Positions 10,673 to 19,984 are shown, numbered from the stretch's first letter. The stretch: DNA of 64,000 nucleotides from Acidobacteriota bacterium (GCA_947467605.1 CANIII010000018.1:35776-99775); one strand, 5' to 3'. A program made the numbers and translations. Notes: generated from the letters alone by a model not told the origin.

Positions 10673-12595
10673 ATGAAGACCCTCGTTACGCTTCTCGTCG
10701 CGCTGCTCGGAGGCCTGCAGCAAACGAAACCCGTCTTCCGTGCCGCGACTGACCTCGCCGTGCTCGACGTCGTCGTTGTGGACAAGAGCGGCGCGCTTGT
10801 CACGTCATTGAAGGCCGACGACTTCGTTGTGTCCTCGAAGAAGGGAACGCGGCCGATTGCGTCGCTCGAGTTTGTCAGCACACGGTTGCCGGCTGCTCGT
10901 CCGATGGCGATCATGCCGGAGCCGGGCCTGAGGCCGGATCGCCCATCGACAAATGTAGGCAAGCCGCAAGGGCGATCGTTCATGTTGGCGGTCGACGTCG
11001 GCGAGATCCGGGCGGGCGAGGGGCGCCTGGCGATGCAACAGATCGCGCAGTTTGTCGATGCGCTGCCGTCGGAAGATCTGGTCGGCCTCGTCGTCCTGCC
11101 GTACGGAACTCCGCGAGTTGAGTTGACGACGGACCGAAAGATCCTGCGAGACACGTTGGCGAAGACGGTTGGCGCATCGGACCAGTACAAATCGTGTGAG
11201 CCCACACTGGGTGAAGCTGCGAGTCTGTCAACCGGCGATCGGTCAGCGTTGGAAACGTACTTCCTCCGGGTTTACCGCCTGCACTGCATTCGAGATTCGG
11301 CGTTTCCCACGGGAGCACGGGCGCGTGATTTCCGGGGCATCCCAGGCTTCTCTTTGAATGCCTCACTCGCAAGCCGCCGGATGGAGACGCGTTCCACCGT
11401 CGACACCTTGGGCGCGCTGTCTGATCGCATGGCCCGGCTCGAAGGTCAGAAGACGATTGTTCTGGTGTCAGAAGGGCTCTACACGGATCGCGATACGCGA
11501 CTCGACATCGCACGATTCGGCGAGCGCGCAGCGGCGGCGCGCGTGCGGCTCTACGCGCTGCACCTCGACACGCCGGTGGCCGAAGCTGCGTATACCGTGC
11601 CAGCCGATACCCATAACCTCGACGATCATCTCGGCTTCGACGGCATGGCCGAGGTCGCAGCGATCACCGGTGGGTCGGCGCTCCGTGTGGTCGCCCGCGC
11701 GACAGAGATGCTGAACCGGGTCGATCGTGAGGCGTCCGGCTACTATCTGATCAGCGTCGAGACGGATCCAGCCGAGCGAGACGGCACACCGGTCGACATG
11801 AAGGTGCGGCTGAAGACCAAAGGTCTCGAAGTACTGACCCGGCCAGCGTTCGTGCGCGCGCCGACACCGACGGCGAAAGCGCTGCCGGCCGACCTCAAGT
11901 CAGCCATCGCCGACACGCTCCGGTGGCCCGTCGATGAAGCGGAGATGCGAATCAACCTCGACGTGATTCGCATGGTCGACGATCGAACGATCATCGTGGC
12001 GGAATTCCAGGAGGCTCCGGTCGCACTGGGATTCGAAGTCACAGACTCAGCAGGCAAGGTGGTCGCCGATACATACGAGTCGCCGGTGGCGGCGGTTGCC
12101 TCGGAAGGTCGCACGCTCTACGTCGGGTCTATAACGCTGCCGGCCGGCCATTACACACTCAAGCTTGCGGCGCTCGATCGAGGGGGCCATCGTGGCGCAG
12201 TGAGCCACATGCTTCACGTGCAGTCACCGGCCGTCGCGAGTCTCCGTATGAGTGACATCCTGCTGGGCACTCAGAACAGCGATCCGTGGGCGCCGATCGC
12301 GCAGGTCATGGCCGGTCAAAAACAGGCTGGCATTCGGGTCGATTTTGCGGCGTCGACCGCCGGGGCATTAGCCGGCGCGACGGTGATGTTGCGGGTCGGT
12401 CGCATTGGCCAGACTGGCTGGCTCGCAGAGTCTAATCTTCCGATCACCTCACTCGCGACCGTCCCACTGACTCGCACAGCGCGCGGCGGCGTCAATATCG
12501 CGACGCTCGCGAAAGGCGACTACGTGTTGAAAGTGGATTTGATGTCAGGTGCCACTGTTGTCACATCGACGGCGAAAATCCTGCGGATCGACTGA
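10673..12595 (+). CDS. Secreted VWFA-related protein (acidobacterial family)
   Basis: The protein is 640 aa from the ATG at 10673, which begins a clean signal peptide (MKTLVTLLVALLGG); the frame is open 10 codons further upstream. It matches the layout of the acidobacterial VWFA-related domain family (TIGR03436-like). An N-terminal segment ends in VVVDKSGALVTSLKADDFVV. A von Willebrand A-like fold then begins at RSFMLAVDVGEIRAGEGR and includes GQKTIVLVSEGLYTD. The usual DxSxS metal site is degenerate (VDVGE). A C-terminal beta-rich half follows (about 430-640). Exported or cell-surface location is inferred; the function of the family is not established. CAACATGG palindromes lie on both sides of the gene. 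Confidence 0.8.
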   Translation: MKTLVTLLVALLGGLQQTKPVFRAATDLAVLDVVVVDKSGALVTSLKADDFVVSSKKGTRPIASLEFVSTRLPAARPMAIMPEPGLRPDRPSTNVGKPQGRSFMLAVDVGEIRAGEGRLAMQQIAQFVDALPSEDLVGLVVLPYGTPRVELTTDRKILRDTLAKTVGASDQYKSCEPTLGEAASLSTGDRSALETYFLRVYRLHCIRDSAFPTGARARDFRGIPGFSLNASLASRRMETRSTVDTLGALSDRMARLEGQKTIVLVSEGLYTDRDTRLDIARFGERAAAARVRLYALHLDTPVAEAAYTVPADTHNLDDHLGFDGMAEVAAITGGSALRVVARATEMLNRVDREASGYYLISVETDPAERDGTPVDMKVRLKTKGLEVLTRPAFVRAPTPTAKALPADLKSAIADTLRWPVDEAEMRINLDVIRMVDDRTIIVAEFQEAPVALGFEVTDSAGKVVADTYESPVAAVASEGRTLYVGSITLPAGHYTLKLAALDRGGHRGAVSHMLHVQSPAVASLRMSDILLGTQNSDPWAPIAQVMAGQKQAGIRVDFAASTAGALAGATVMLRVGRIGQTGWLAESNLPITSLATVPLTRTARGGVNIATLAKGDYVLKVDLMSGATVVTSTAKILRID

Positions 12596-12608
12596 AAGAC
12601 AAGACCGA

Positions 12609-12657
12609 CAACATGGGGGGCCATGAAGGCCCCCGCCTCCATGGCCCCCCCATGTTG
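12609..12657. terminator. Long hairpin between convergent genes; CAACATGG palindrome, copy 2
   Basis: The arms 12609-12630 and 12635-12657 form a stem of about 22 bp with one bulge and one mismatch and a CCCC loop. Flanking AAGACA (from 12597) and TGTCTT extend the pairing. It sits between the converging VWFA and BNR-repeat genes, where it can end both transcripts. There is no clear U-tract. It shares ends and core with the palindrome at 10578-10617, so it also belongs to a dispersed repeat type. Confidence 0.6.
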
Positions 12658-12673
12658 AGCGTGTCTTGATCTG

Positions 12674-15600
12674 TTACTTCACAACTGCCGGCACTGTCAG
12701 CGTCACATCCGCCTTCTTCAGTGTCGCTGCGAGTGCTGCGGCCTTGGTGATCACGGCGTTGCCTTCGGCGATGGCCTTGGGCAGCGAGATCTTCACGTCA
12801 GCGTAAGCCTTCATGGTCGTGTCGCTGGGGTTGTCGGTGAAGGCGAGCACGTTGGTCTTCACCGTGCCGACTTTGCCGGCCACGTTGTTCGGGTCGACTG
12901 GAGCGCCACCACCGCGACCACCGCCGCCGCCCGGTCCCGCTGCTGGTGCCGCTGGAGGCGGCACGCCGAACTTCACGCGCGCGGCGTCGAAGTCCTTGGT
13001 GAATGCGGCGAGCGCCGTCTTCACATCCGCCGGTGCGGCGTCGAGCTTGGCCTTGTTGTCGTTGAGCTGCGTGTAGAGCGACTGCATCGCCGCCGTCATC
13101 GCGGCGCCGCGCTTCTGCATTTCGTGCAGATCCATCGCCACGTCGAAGTAGCGCTTCCGTTCCGCGTCGTTCATCTTCTCGAGCGGATCGGCCACGATCT
13201 TCAGCGTCTTGGTCTCGATCGTCTTGCCGTCCACGACGAGCGCCACGTTGTAGGTGCCCGGGGCCACCATCGGACCCGGCGTGCCGCCGCCACCGCCACC
13301 AAATCCGCCGCCACCACCACGACCGCCACCAGCGCCACCGCACGGGTTCATCGCCATGTAGCCCGGCTCCGGCTGGGGCAGTGAGTTGCTCGCGCCTCCG
13401 CGTCCGCCTCCACCACCGCCACCACCGCGCGCCGCTTGCGCAGCCTGCGCCGCTGCCGCCGCCGCCGCGGCACCCGCCGCCGGCGGGATCGGATCTACGC
13501 GCATGTCCCAGCACACGGTCTGAATGCCCGGCTGCGCTTTGGCCGCCGGCACCGTGAGCTCACGCATCTGTTTGCCGAGCGAGTCGGTGACCTTGAGCGT
13601 GACGTTCGTGAGCGGCTTCTTGAAGTACATGCTGATCACCGCATCGGTCGGCGGGTTTTCGCCGAGCCAGTACTGGTGCGCCCAGAACTCATCGTTCTTG
13701 TCGTCCCACTGCTTCCACTGCAGCGCCGGCCCCATCGAGAACAGCTTCGCGTCGGCGGTGCCATTCTGCGCCGCGGTGAATTCCTGGATCGGCTCGAGGT
13801 GATCCAGGATCCAGATGCCGCGGCCGTGCGTGGCCACGACCATGGCGTTGTCGCGCGGATGAAGCGTGATTTCGTCCGTTCGAATCGTCGGGAAGTTGTT
13901 GCCCGTCAGTCGCGACCAGCTCGTACCCTTGTTGAGCGACACAAACATGCCGGTCTCCGTGCCGATGTAGAGCACGTCGCCATTCTTCTGGTCTTCGGTC
14001 AACGTCTTCACGGCTTCGCCCTTGAGGTTGCCGTTGAGCGACGTGAACGTCGCGCCGAAGTCCTTGCTGACCCACATGTGCGTTTCGAGATCGCCTGAGC
14101 GATGCGCGTCCTGCGCGATGTAGACCGTGCCCGCGTCGTAGCGCGACGCCACGACTTTCGACACGAAGCCGCCCTTGACGAAGCCGGGCAGCCGATCGGC
14201 GACCTTGCGGTCCCACGTCTTGCCGCCGTCCTTCGACATCGCCACCGTCCCGTCGTCGGAACCCGTGTAGTACACGCCGGGCATCTTCGCCGAGTCAGCC
14301 ACGGTGGTCAGCGCCGCCCATGAGGCCACGCCGTCGTTCTTCGCGATCTTCACGGCGCTGTTGAGCGCGCCCATGATCATGATCTCTTCGCGATCACCGC
14401 CGGTGGTCAGGTCCGGGCTGATGGCCGTCCAGGTGTCGCCGCGGTCCTTGCTCACGAAGAGCTTGTTGCCGCCGACAAAGATCGTGCTGGAGTCGGCGTT
14501 CGAGAACTGCAGCGGCGTGTCCCAGTGGAAGCGGTAGGTTGTGCCGGGCGTGGTGTCGGTCGTGTTGGCCGGTGAGGGACGAATGCTCTTGCTCTCGCCC
14601 GTGATGCGGTTGCGCTTGGTGAGGCCGCCGTCCTGCGACTCGGTGTAGACGAAGCGCGAATCTTTCTGATCGATGATCGTGACGAAGCCGTCGCCGCCCT
14701 GCACGGTGTGCCAGCGGTCGTTGCTGATGCCACCGCTCGTGCGCACCGCGCTCGGTCCGCACCAGTCGTAGTTGTCCTGCATGCCGCCGCAGACGTTGTA
14801 CGGATATTCGTTGTCGGTACCGACGTGGTAGAAGGTCGCGATCGGAAGATTCGGGAACCAGATCCACGACTTGGCCATGTCCCACGTCTGGAACGCCCCG
14901 CCGTCGCCGCCGATCAGAATGTGGCTCGAGTTGGACGGATCCCACCACATCGCGTGCTTGTCGTCGTGCACGGCCTGATCGATCGCGTTGAACGTGCGGC
15001 CACCATCGATCGACATCGAGAGGCGCACACTCGCCACCATCACGCGGTCGGAGTTGTTCGGATCGACGCGCACCTGCGAGAAGTACATCGCGCGGCCGTC
15101 CGGGTTGTTGCCCACACGACGCCACGTCGCGCCGCCATCGTCTGTGCGATAGATACCTTCACCAGAGCCTGCGACCTGGCCCGGATCCGCGGCGGCTTCG
15201 GCCGCTGAGGCCACACCACCGGCGGGAGGAGCTTGTGCGGCTGGCGCCGCTGCGCCGCCGGCGCGTCCCGCGCGACCCGCACCACGACCTGCACCACCTG
15301 CGGCTGGCGGTGCGCCAGCGGCGGGAGCGGCCGGAGCGGCTGCGCCGCCACGTGCACCGGCTGCCGCACCTTCTGTTTGAATTTCCGCGTAGACCGTGTT
15401 CGAGCTGCGACGGAACACGTCGAGGCCGATACGGCCGTACGGACCCTGCGGCAGACCGTTGCCCGTCAGGCGCGTCCACGTATCGCCGCTGTCGATCGAC
15501 TTCCAGATGCCGCTGCCCGGACCGCCACCCGCCATGCAGCACGCTGACCGCTCGCGCTGATACGTCGAGGCGTACATGATCTTGTGGTCCGCGGCGGCCT

Positions 15601-16219
15601 GCACGATGTCGTTGCCGCCGGTGTGCTCGTCAACTTTGAGCACCTGCTTCCACGTCGCGCCGCCGTCGGTGGTTTTGTAGAGACCGCGATCGCCGCCGCT
15701 CTTGAAGAGCGGGCCGGTGGCCGCAACCATGACGTTGTTGTCGTTGTCGGCATCGATCACGATGCGCGCGATGTGTTCAGACTTGGTGAGACCCATGTTC
15801 TTCCAGGTCTTGCCGCCGTCGGTCGACTTGTAGATGCCGCCGCCCCAACCCGTGCTCTGGCGGTTGTTGGATTCGCCGGTGCCAACCCAGACGAGGTCTG
15901 GATCTTTCTGCGACATGGCGAGGGCACCGACACCGATCAGGCCTTCGTTCTGGAATTGCGGGACGAAGGTGGCGCCGTTGTTGACGGTCTTCCACACACC
16001 GCCGTGCGCGGACCCAACGTAGAAGATGGAGGGGTTGGCTTCGTACACGGCGAGGGCCGCGACGCGGCCCGATGCCTGTGCCGGCCCGATGGACCGGAAG
16101 TGAAGCCCCTTGAACTGATCAGCCACAGGCGTGGTGCCTGTTTGACCCTGCAGAAGAGCGCCACCGATCGCAAACGTCAGCGCGGCGCCAAGACCAAACT
16201 TTCGAAAGTGCCTAACCAT
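12674..16219 (-). CDS. Large secreted BNR/Asp-box (VPS10/sortilin-like) beta-propeller protein
   Basis: This 1181-aa protein has an N-terminal signal sequence (MVRHFRKFGLGAALTFAIGG). Many sialidase-type Asp boxes follow (S/T-x-D-x-G-x-T-W): STDGGKTW (132-139), TTDGGATW (183-190), SIDSGDTW (241-248), TDDGGATW (359-366), then SKDRGDTW and SKDGGKTW further on. These form sortilin/VPS10-like propellers. Two Ala/Gly-rich low-complexity inserts (about 284-346, and a second in the last third with long Gly runs) break the fold, and the C-terminal part is helical. Annotations of relatives as glycosyl hydrolases rest only on the Asp boxes; no catalytic role can be assigned. It is monocistronic and convergent with the VWFA gene. 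Confidence 0.85.
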   Translation of the reverse strand: MVRHFRKFGLGAALTFAIGGALLQGQTGTTPVADQFKGLHFRSIGPAQASGRVAALAVYEANPSIFYVGSAHGGVWKTVNNGATFVPQFQNEGLIGVGALAMSQKDPDLVWVGTGESNNRQSTGWGGGIYKSTDGGKTWKNMGLTKSEHIARIVIDADNDNNVMVAATGPLFKSGGDRGLYKTTDGGATWKQVLKVDEHTGGNDIVQAAADHKIMYASTYQRERSACCMAGGGPGSGIWKSIDSGDTWTRLTGNGLPQGPYGRIGLDVFRRSSNTVYAEIQTEGAAAGARGGAAAPAAPAAGAPPAAGGAGRGAGRAGRAGGAAAPAAQAPPAGGVASAAEAAADPGQVAGSGEGIYRTDDGGATWRRVGNNPDGRAMYFSQVRVDPNNSDRVMVASVRLSMSIDGGRTFNAIDQAVHDDKHAMWWDPSNSSHILIGGDGGAFQTWDMAKSWIWFPNLPIATFYHVGTDNEYPYNVCGGMQDNYDWCGPSAVRTSGGISNDRWHTVQGGDGFVTIIDQKDSRFVYTESQDGGLTKRNRITGESKSIRPSPANTTDTTPGTTYRFHWDTPLQFSNADSSTIFVGGNKLFVSKDRGDTWTAISPDLTTGGDREEIMIMGALNSAVKIAKNDGVASWAALTTVADSAKMPGVYYTGSDDGTVAMSKDGGKTWDRKVADRLPGFVKGGFVSKVVASRYDAGTVYIAQDAHRSGDLETHMWVSKDFGATFTSLNGNLKGEAVKTLTEDQKNGDVLYIGTETGMFVSLNKGTSWSRLTGNNFPTIRTDEITLHPRDNAMVVATHGRGIWILDHLEPIQEFTAAQNGTADAKLFSMGPALQWKQWDDKNDEFWAHQYWLGENPPTDAVISMYFKKPLTNVTLKVTDSLGKQMRELTVPAAKAQPGIQTVCWDMRVDPIPPAAGAAAAAAAAQAAQAARGGGGGGGGRGGASNSLPQPEPGYMAMNPCGGAGGGRGGGGGFGGGGGGTPGPMVAPGTYNVALVVDGKTIETKTLKIVADPLEKMNDAERKRYFDVAMDLHEMQKRGAAMTAAMQSLYTQLNDNKAKLDAAPADVKTALAAFTKDFDAARVKFGVPPPAAPAAGPGGGGGRGGGAPVDPNNVAGKVGTVKTNVLAFTDNPSDTTMKAYADVKISLPKAIAEGNAVITKAAALAATLKKADVTLTVPAVVK

Positions 16220-16279
16220 GCAGCCTCCAGGCGGGAATAGATCGCTGGATTATAACTACTCAGGGTAGAAGGCGGGCGT

Positions 16280-16369
16280 TTACGAATCGCGCAGGGCCTC
16301 GGCGGGCTGAACTCGGAGGGCTCGCCTCAGAGGGGAGTGCCACGGCGAGCGGCAGGTCATTCCGTTCAA
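16280..16369 (-). pseudogene. C-terminal remnant of a MacB/FtsX-type ABC transporter permease
   Basis: The last reading before a TAA stop at 16280-16282 is LRRALRVQPAEALRDS, the characteristic C-terminus of acidobacterial MacB-like permeases (RA.RVdP..ALR). The frame is closed by a TGA at 16370-16372, 29 codons upstream, so only a scrap is left. Another short minus-strand stretch around 16385-16480 (containing GRDALYFTRGLRAVALVPT) may be a second decayed fragment. Together they fill the 320-bp gap 16220-16541, where no intact gene is seen. Confidence 0.5.
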
Positions 16370-16541
16370 TCATGGCCGCTGGCAAGGTGGACGTGAGAAA
16401 CAGCTGCGACGTCGGCACGAGAGCGACCGCACGCAGGCCGCGCGTAAAGTAGAGCGCATCACGGCCTGGCACCTTGGCTGACTTGCACCATTCCCGCAGC
16501 GGGGGCGGAGGATGCGAGTCCGCCTTACGCGGCTCCTGCCC

Positions 16542-17765
16542 CTACGGCCGAATCCAGTGAGATACCGGCCGCGAGAGAAATTCTTCCAGCGGAATGCCGC
16601 CGCTACCGACGAGCAAGCTGCGGTGCGGCTTGAAGGCGGCCACGAACGCGTCGATGCCGCGATGGGACGTCGGCGCACGGCCACTCTTCACTTCGATCGC
16701 GGTCACACGCCGACCGGTCGTGACGATGAAGTCCACTTCGTCGGAGCGCTCGCGCCAATAGCCAACCTCGCATATGCCAGACGCCGCAGCATTGGCCAGA
16801 TGCGCGCCCACCGCAGATTCGACCAGGCGCCCCCAGAACTCATGATCAGCACGCGCCTCCGCGAGCGTGAGGCCGGACGATGCGGTAAGGAGCGCGGTGT
16901 TGAGCACCTGCAACTTCGGACTCGACCCACGCCGACGGGCGTCGTCTACGGCGTATTTCTGCAGGCCGCGCACGAGACCGGCGCCGGCCAGCAGATCCAG
17001 ATAGTGCGCCAGCGTGGTGGTGTTGCCCGCATCCTGCAACTGGCCCAGCATCTTTGTGTACGACAAGACCTGACCTGAATACCGGCACGCGAGTTCGAAG
17101 AGGCGCCGAAGGAGCGCGGGCTTGTCGACCCGCGACAGCAATAGGACGTCCCGAGAGATCGACGTTTCAATCAGGCTGTCGGCGATGTAGCGCGACCAAC
17201 GCGCGGGCGTCTTCACGAGCGGCGCGGCGCCGGGATATCCGCCGTAGAACACGAACTGATCCACGGTCCATCCGAACGCCGATCGCATCTCGGCAAGCGA
17301 CCAGTGGGCGATGTGGACGATTTCAAAGCGGCCGGCCAGGCTCTCGGTCAGTCCGCGCGCGATCAGCAGCGGCGCTGATCCAAGGAGGACCACCTTGAGT
17401 GGCCGACTGGCGCGGGTGTCTTCGTCCCACAGACGCTTGACCGTTTCAGACCAGTCGGGAATTTTTTGGATTTCGTCAAGGGCGAGTACTACTCCGCGGC
17501 GACCTGAGATGGCCAGCCGCGCGGCCTCCCACTGCTGCGCAATCCAGCCGGGCCCGCGGAGCGTGGGCTCGTCCGCGCTCGCATAACGAGCGGTCAGCGA
17601 CACCCGCGACAACGCCTGCTCGACCAGCGTCGTCTTTCCCGTTTGACGGGGACCGGCCACCACCTGAATGAACCGGCGCGGCTCGGATAACCGGCGCGCC
17701 AGGTCGAGCGACTGGTCGCGCCTCAGAGGGTTAGACAATTTACTCAATGTATTGAGTATTTTCAC
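16542..17765 (-). CDS. AAA+ ATPase with DUF4143 domain
   Basis: This 407-aa P-loop ATPase has Walker A GPRQTGKTTL (about 39-48), Walker B GVVLALDEIQKIPDW and a sensor-like VVLLGSAPLL. It continues into the DUF4143 region, including WGRLVESAVGAHL and the nuclease-like EVDFIVTTGRRVTAIEVKSG (D-x-E-x-K spacing). The family (AAA_14/DUF4143) is widespread, often solitary, and of unknown role, with a PD-(D/E)xK-like C-terminus. The start is GTG at 17765. Two similar 16-bp palindromes overlap and precede the start, suggesting tight control or autoregulation. Confidence 0.85.
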   Translation of the reverse strand: MKILNTLSKLSNPLRRDQSLDLARRLSEPRRFIQVVAGPRQTGKTTLVEQALSRVSLTARYASADEPTLRGPGWIAQQWEAARLAISGRRGVVLALDEIQKIPDWSETVKRLWDEDTRASRPLKVVLLGSAPLLIARGLTESLAGRFEIVHIAHWSLAEMRSAFGWTVDQFVFYGGYPGAAPLVKTPARWSRYIADSLIETSISRDVLLLSRVDKPALLRRLFELACRYSGQVLSYTKMLGQLQDAGNTTTLAHYLDLLAGAGLVRGLQKYAVDDARRRGSSPKLQVLNTALLTASSGLTLAEARADHEFWGRLVESAVGAHLANAAASGICEVGYWRERSDEVDFIVTTGRRVTAIEVKSGRAPTSHRGIDAFVAAFKPHRSLLVGSGGIPLEEFLSRPVSHWIRP

Positions 17766-17779
17766 TCAGCATAATGAGT
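17742..17779. promoter_or_regulatory. Two spaced 16-bp palindromes at the ATPase start
   Basis: ACTCAATGTATTGAGT (17742-17757) is a perfect 7+7 dyad with a GT centre. ACTCAGCATAATGAGT (17764-17779) repeats the outer ACTCA/TGAGT arms. The copies agree at 12 of 16 positions and are 22 bp apart, about two helical turns, as expected for cooperative binding of a dimeric repressor. They cover the GTG start of the AAA/DUF4143 gene. Confidence 0.5.
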
Positions 17780-17800
17780 AGTGCAACCCCCTCGCCTTGA

Positions 17801-17938
17801 TCAGCGCACCCGATACCCCGTTGGCTTCCAGGCCGGATCAGGATGCCGGCGACCGTATTCCCGCACGGACAACGCCAGGCCAAAACCGGCCGCCATCAGC
17901 ACCGCACCATAGACGAACGTCATCAATACTGCCCACAT
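17801..17938 (-). CDS. Small single-pass membrane protein (45 aa), unknown
   Basis: An ATG at 17938 opens a 45-codon frame: MWAVLMTFVYGAVLMAAGFG and LALSVREYGRRHPDP are consecutive parts, ending in TGYRVR. A GGAGG ribosome-binding site lies 9 nt upstream (complement of 17948-17952), the best RBS in this area. One hydrophobic helix (about residues 2-24) is followed by a basic, Pro-containing tail, so an inner-membrane protein with a cytoplasmic tail is likely. I do not recognise the family. It lies between the AAA ATPase and the large membrane protein, both on the same strand. Confidence 0.55.
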   Translation of the reverse strand: MWAVLMTFVYGAVLMAAGFGLALSVREYGRRHPDPAWKPTGYRVR

Positions 17939-18036
17939 GTTCCCGAACCTCCACAGGTACGGGTATCGGCAGGTACCTCACGGAGCAGCAGAGGGCAATC
18001 CGGAACACGATTTGGCGCACTATAGAGGAGGCTGAG

Positions 18037-18108
18037 GTGACGCACGGCATTTGCGACGACTGCTTTCAGAAGATGAGCGCGACCCTGCTCACCGAGAATC
18101 CGGCCTGA
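18037..18108 (+). other. Short reading with an HGICxxC motif, possible small gene or remnant
   Basis: The plus-strand frame ending at 18108 reads EEAEVTHGICDDCFQKM. The H-G-I-C-x-x-C pattern is common at the C-terminus of small bacterial proteins and some signalling proteins. A GTG at 18037 with GAGGAGG upstream could start a 23-aa peptide; the same frame is open further upstream, where it looks non-coding and is antisense to the small membrane gene. It may be the tail of a deleted gene. Confidence 0.25.
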
Positions 18109-19984
18109 TCCACCACCATCGGCCGATGCGGAGCGCGAGCCGCCGGCCATCCGTACTGATGCCGGCCGACGCGGGCGACTCGGCGGGCTCCTCGGATGAC
18201 AACACAAGCTCGTGACGGCCAGGCGCCAGCACGAGTGTGCCGAGCGCACAGGACGTGGAGCTCGGGAGCACGAGGAGTGGTGAGAGCGGTTGACCATCGA
18301 GCGTCACTCGCACATGTCGCGCTCTTGCAAACGCAGCCAGCTCAAGGCGCAGCGACACGTGTTCAGTGGTCGCGCTGGTGTTGATGATCGGCAGCGTCGC
18401 GATGGCTCCGGCCCATCGCCAGGATCGTCCGTCCGCATATTCACGCGCATCGACGCCGGAAAAGTCCGAGAAATACACCGGCATGTCGGCGCCAGTCACG
18501 GCCAACACGTCCGCGTCAGCGCCCTGATAGATCGGCGAAAAGTCGGGGTCCGGCGCCGCCGCAAACAACGCACGCTCGGGCCGACCGGCACGGACGATCA
18601 GGTGGTCAAACCCGAGGGCCCGAAGCTTGGCGCCCAGCATCGGCTCGCCGCAATCGGGCACGACGGCGTCGAGGTAGCCCACCGGCCGATCGAGCAGCCA
18701 CGACACGTTCGCGTCGGCAAGCGCCGGCGGCCCACACTCGAAGACGGCCCGCGCGCTCGTGTGCTGTGCGATCCAGCGATAGGCGGGCGTCGGCATGACG
18801 TCGCGCGAGCGCGCGGCAAACGCGCCGTACTCAAACGCGAGCACGAGGCACAACGCCACGCCGGCGACCACCGACAGGAGACACTGCACGACCACGGCAA
18901 ACCTGGCGTAGCTGCGAAACATCGGCATCAGTGTGTAGAGGAACGCGGACGGACGCGGCCAGGCCACGCCGATCGCGGTGCGCTCGGGAGAGAGCGAACA
19001 GATGACCGCGACACCGGCCAACACAACGAACATGACGACGAACGCGTTCGTCTCCCGATGACGCCACCGCTGCCACAGCGCCACACCACATAACCACAGC
19101 ACGGCGACGCCGACGTACACCTGCTGTTCGAGCAGACCATCGCTCGCACCGTACGCGTGCCACAGAGGCGCGATCCAACGTGAGAACACGGGGTGATCCA
19201 CGGGGGGAATCAGGTAGCTCCACCAGCGGGCGGAGTAGATAAACAGATCGTCTCGAGACGCCGCCGAGACATCAGAGAACACGACGGGGGCCAGCCTCAT
19301 CAGCGCCACGAGCGCGATCGCACCGGTCGCAGCCAGCACACTGAACGTCAGGACAAGGTGGCGGAGCGTCGGACGAATACGCCCAGGACGCGGCGTCATC
19401 CAGAACACGGGGAGCGCAACGGGTGTGATCGCGATCAAGACGAGCGCGTGATAGTCGTTGGCGAGCACCGCGACCACGCCGGCGGCGATCAGCCCACACA
19501 CCCGAGGCCACGTGAACGCGTGGGCGCATCGCCACAGCAGCAACAGATAGAGGGGCACCCATTGCACCTGCGCAACATGCGGATGGTAAATGGCCTGCGC
19601 AAGATGAAACGGTGAAAACGCGAACGCCAAACCCGCGAACACCGACGCCGCCGTCGATTCAGTGACGGCATACGCAAACCAGCAGGCGAACAATGCCGCG
19701 AGCGGGAACGTCGCGAGCACGACCACGTTGTATGCCGCCACCGGCGACATCGTTGTGGCGAGCGCCCGCCCGACCCAATCGGTGGCTGGCTGGAGGTAAC
19801 CGCTCCCGACCGGGAAGCCCGCAAACTGCTGCATCACCGTAAACGGGTCATGGTGCCGACCGACCATCTCCACGCCGAAGATGCGCTCGGTCGGGTGCTG
19901 AAGGACCGGCCACGCCAGGAACATCGTGAGCAAAATCGATCCGGCCAGAACGATCGTCGTCGAGCGAGTAGAGGACGGGGTCAT
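18089..19984 (-). CDS. Polytopic membrane protein, YfhO/GT-C-like
   Basis: The protein is 631 aa from the ATG at 19984 (MTPSSTRSTT); an upstream ATG at 20047 would reach into the pepF promoter region and adds a non-typical leader. About 11 hydrophobic segments fill residues 1-420, with an early loop containing FGVEMVGRHHDPF (acidic first loop as in GT-C enzymes). A soluble C-terminal part (about 430-631) follows, including DFSGVDAREY and a beta-rich end. The layout resembles bacterial YfhO/GT-C-type membrane glycosyltransferases that use polyprenyl-phosphate sugars, but no catalytic residue can be fixed. It is divergent from pepF. Confidence 0.6.
   Translation of the reverse strand: MTPSSTRSTTIVLAGSILLTMFLAWPVLQHPTERIFGVEMVGRHHDPFTVMQQFAGFPVGSGYLQPATDWVGRALATTMSPVAAYNVVVLATFPLAALFACWFAYAVTESTAASVFAGLAFAFSPFHLAQAIYHPHVAQVQWVPLYLLLLWRCAHAFTWPRVCGLIAAGVVAVLANDYHALVLIAITPVALPVFWMTPRPGRIRPTLRHLVLTFSVLAATGAIALVALMRLAPVVFSDVSAASRDDLFIYSARWWSYLIPPVDHPVFSRWIAPLWHAYGASDGLLEQQVYVGVAVLWLCGVALWQRWRHRETNAFVVMFVVLAGVAVICSLSPERTAIGVAWPRPSAFLYTLMPMFRSYARFAVVVQCLLSVVAGVALCLVLAFEYGAFAARSRDVMPTPAYRWIAQHTSARAVFECGPPALADANVSWLLDRPVGYLDAVVPDCGEPMLGAKLRALGFDHLIVRAGRPERALFAAAPDPDFSPIYQGADADVLAVTGADMPVYFSDFSGVDAREYADGRSWRWAGAIATLPIINTSATTEHVSLRLELAAFARARHVRVTLDGQPLSPLLVLPSSTSCALGTLVLAPGRHELVLSSEEPAESPASAGISTDGRRLALRIGRWWWIRPDSR

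Noticed and set aside
9294..10673. A 459-codon plus-strand open frame over the flippase
   Set aside because: It is antisense to a convincing 12-helix flippase; the translation is a run of Arg/Gln/His with no fold.
12674..16219. Sialidase or glycosyl hydrolase function for the BNR protein
   Set aside because: Asp boxes are structural. No sialidase arginine triad or other catalytic set could be identified, so only the fold is reported.
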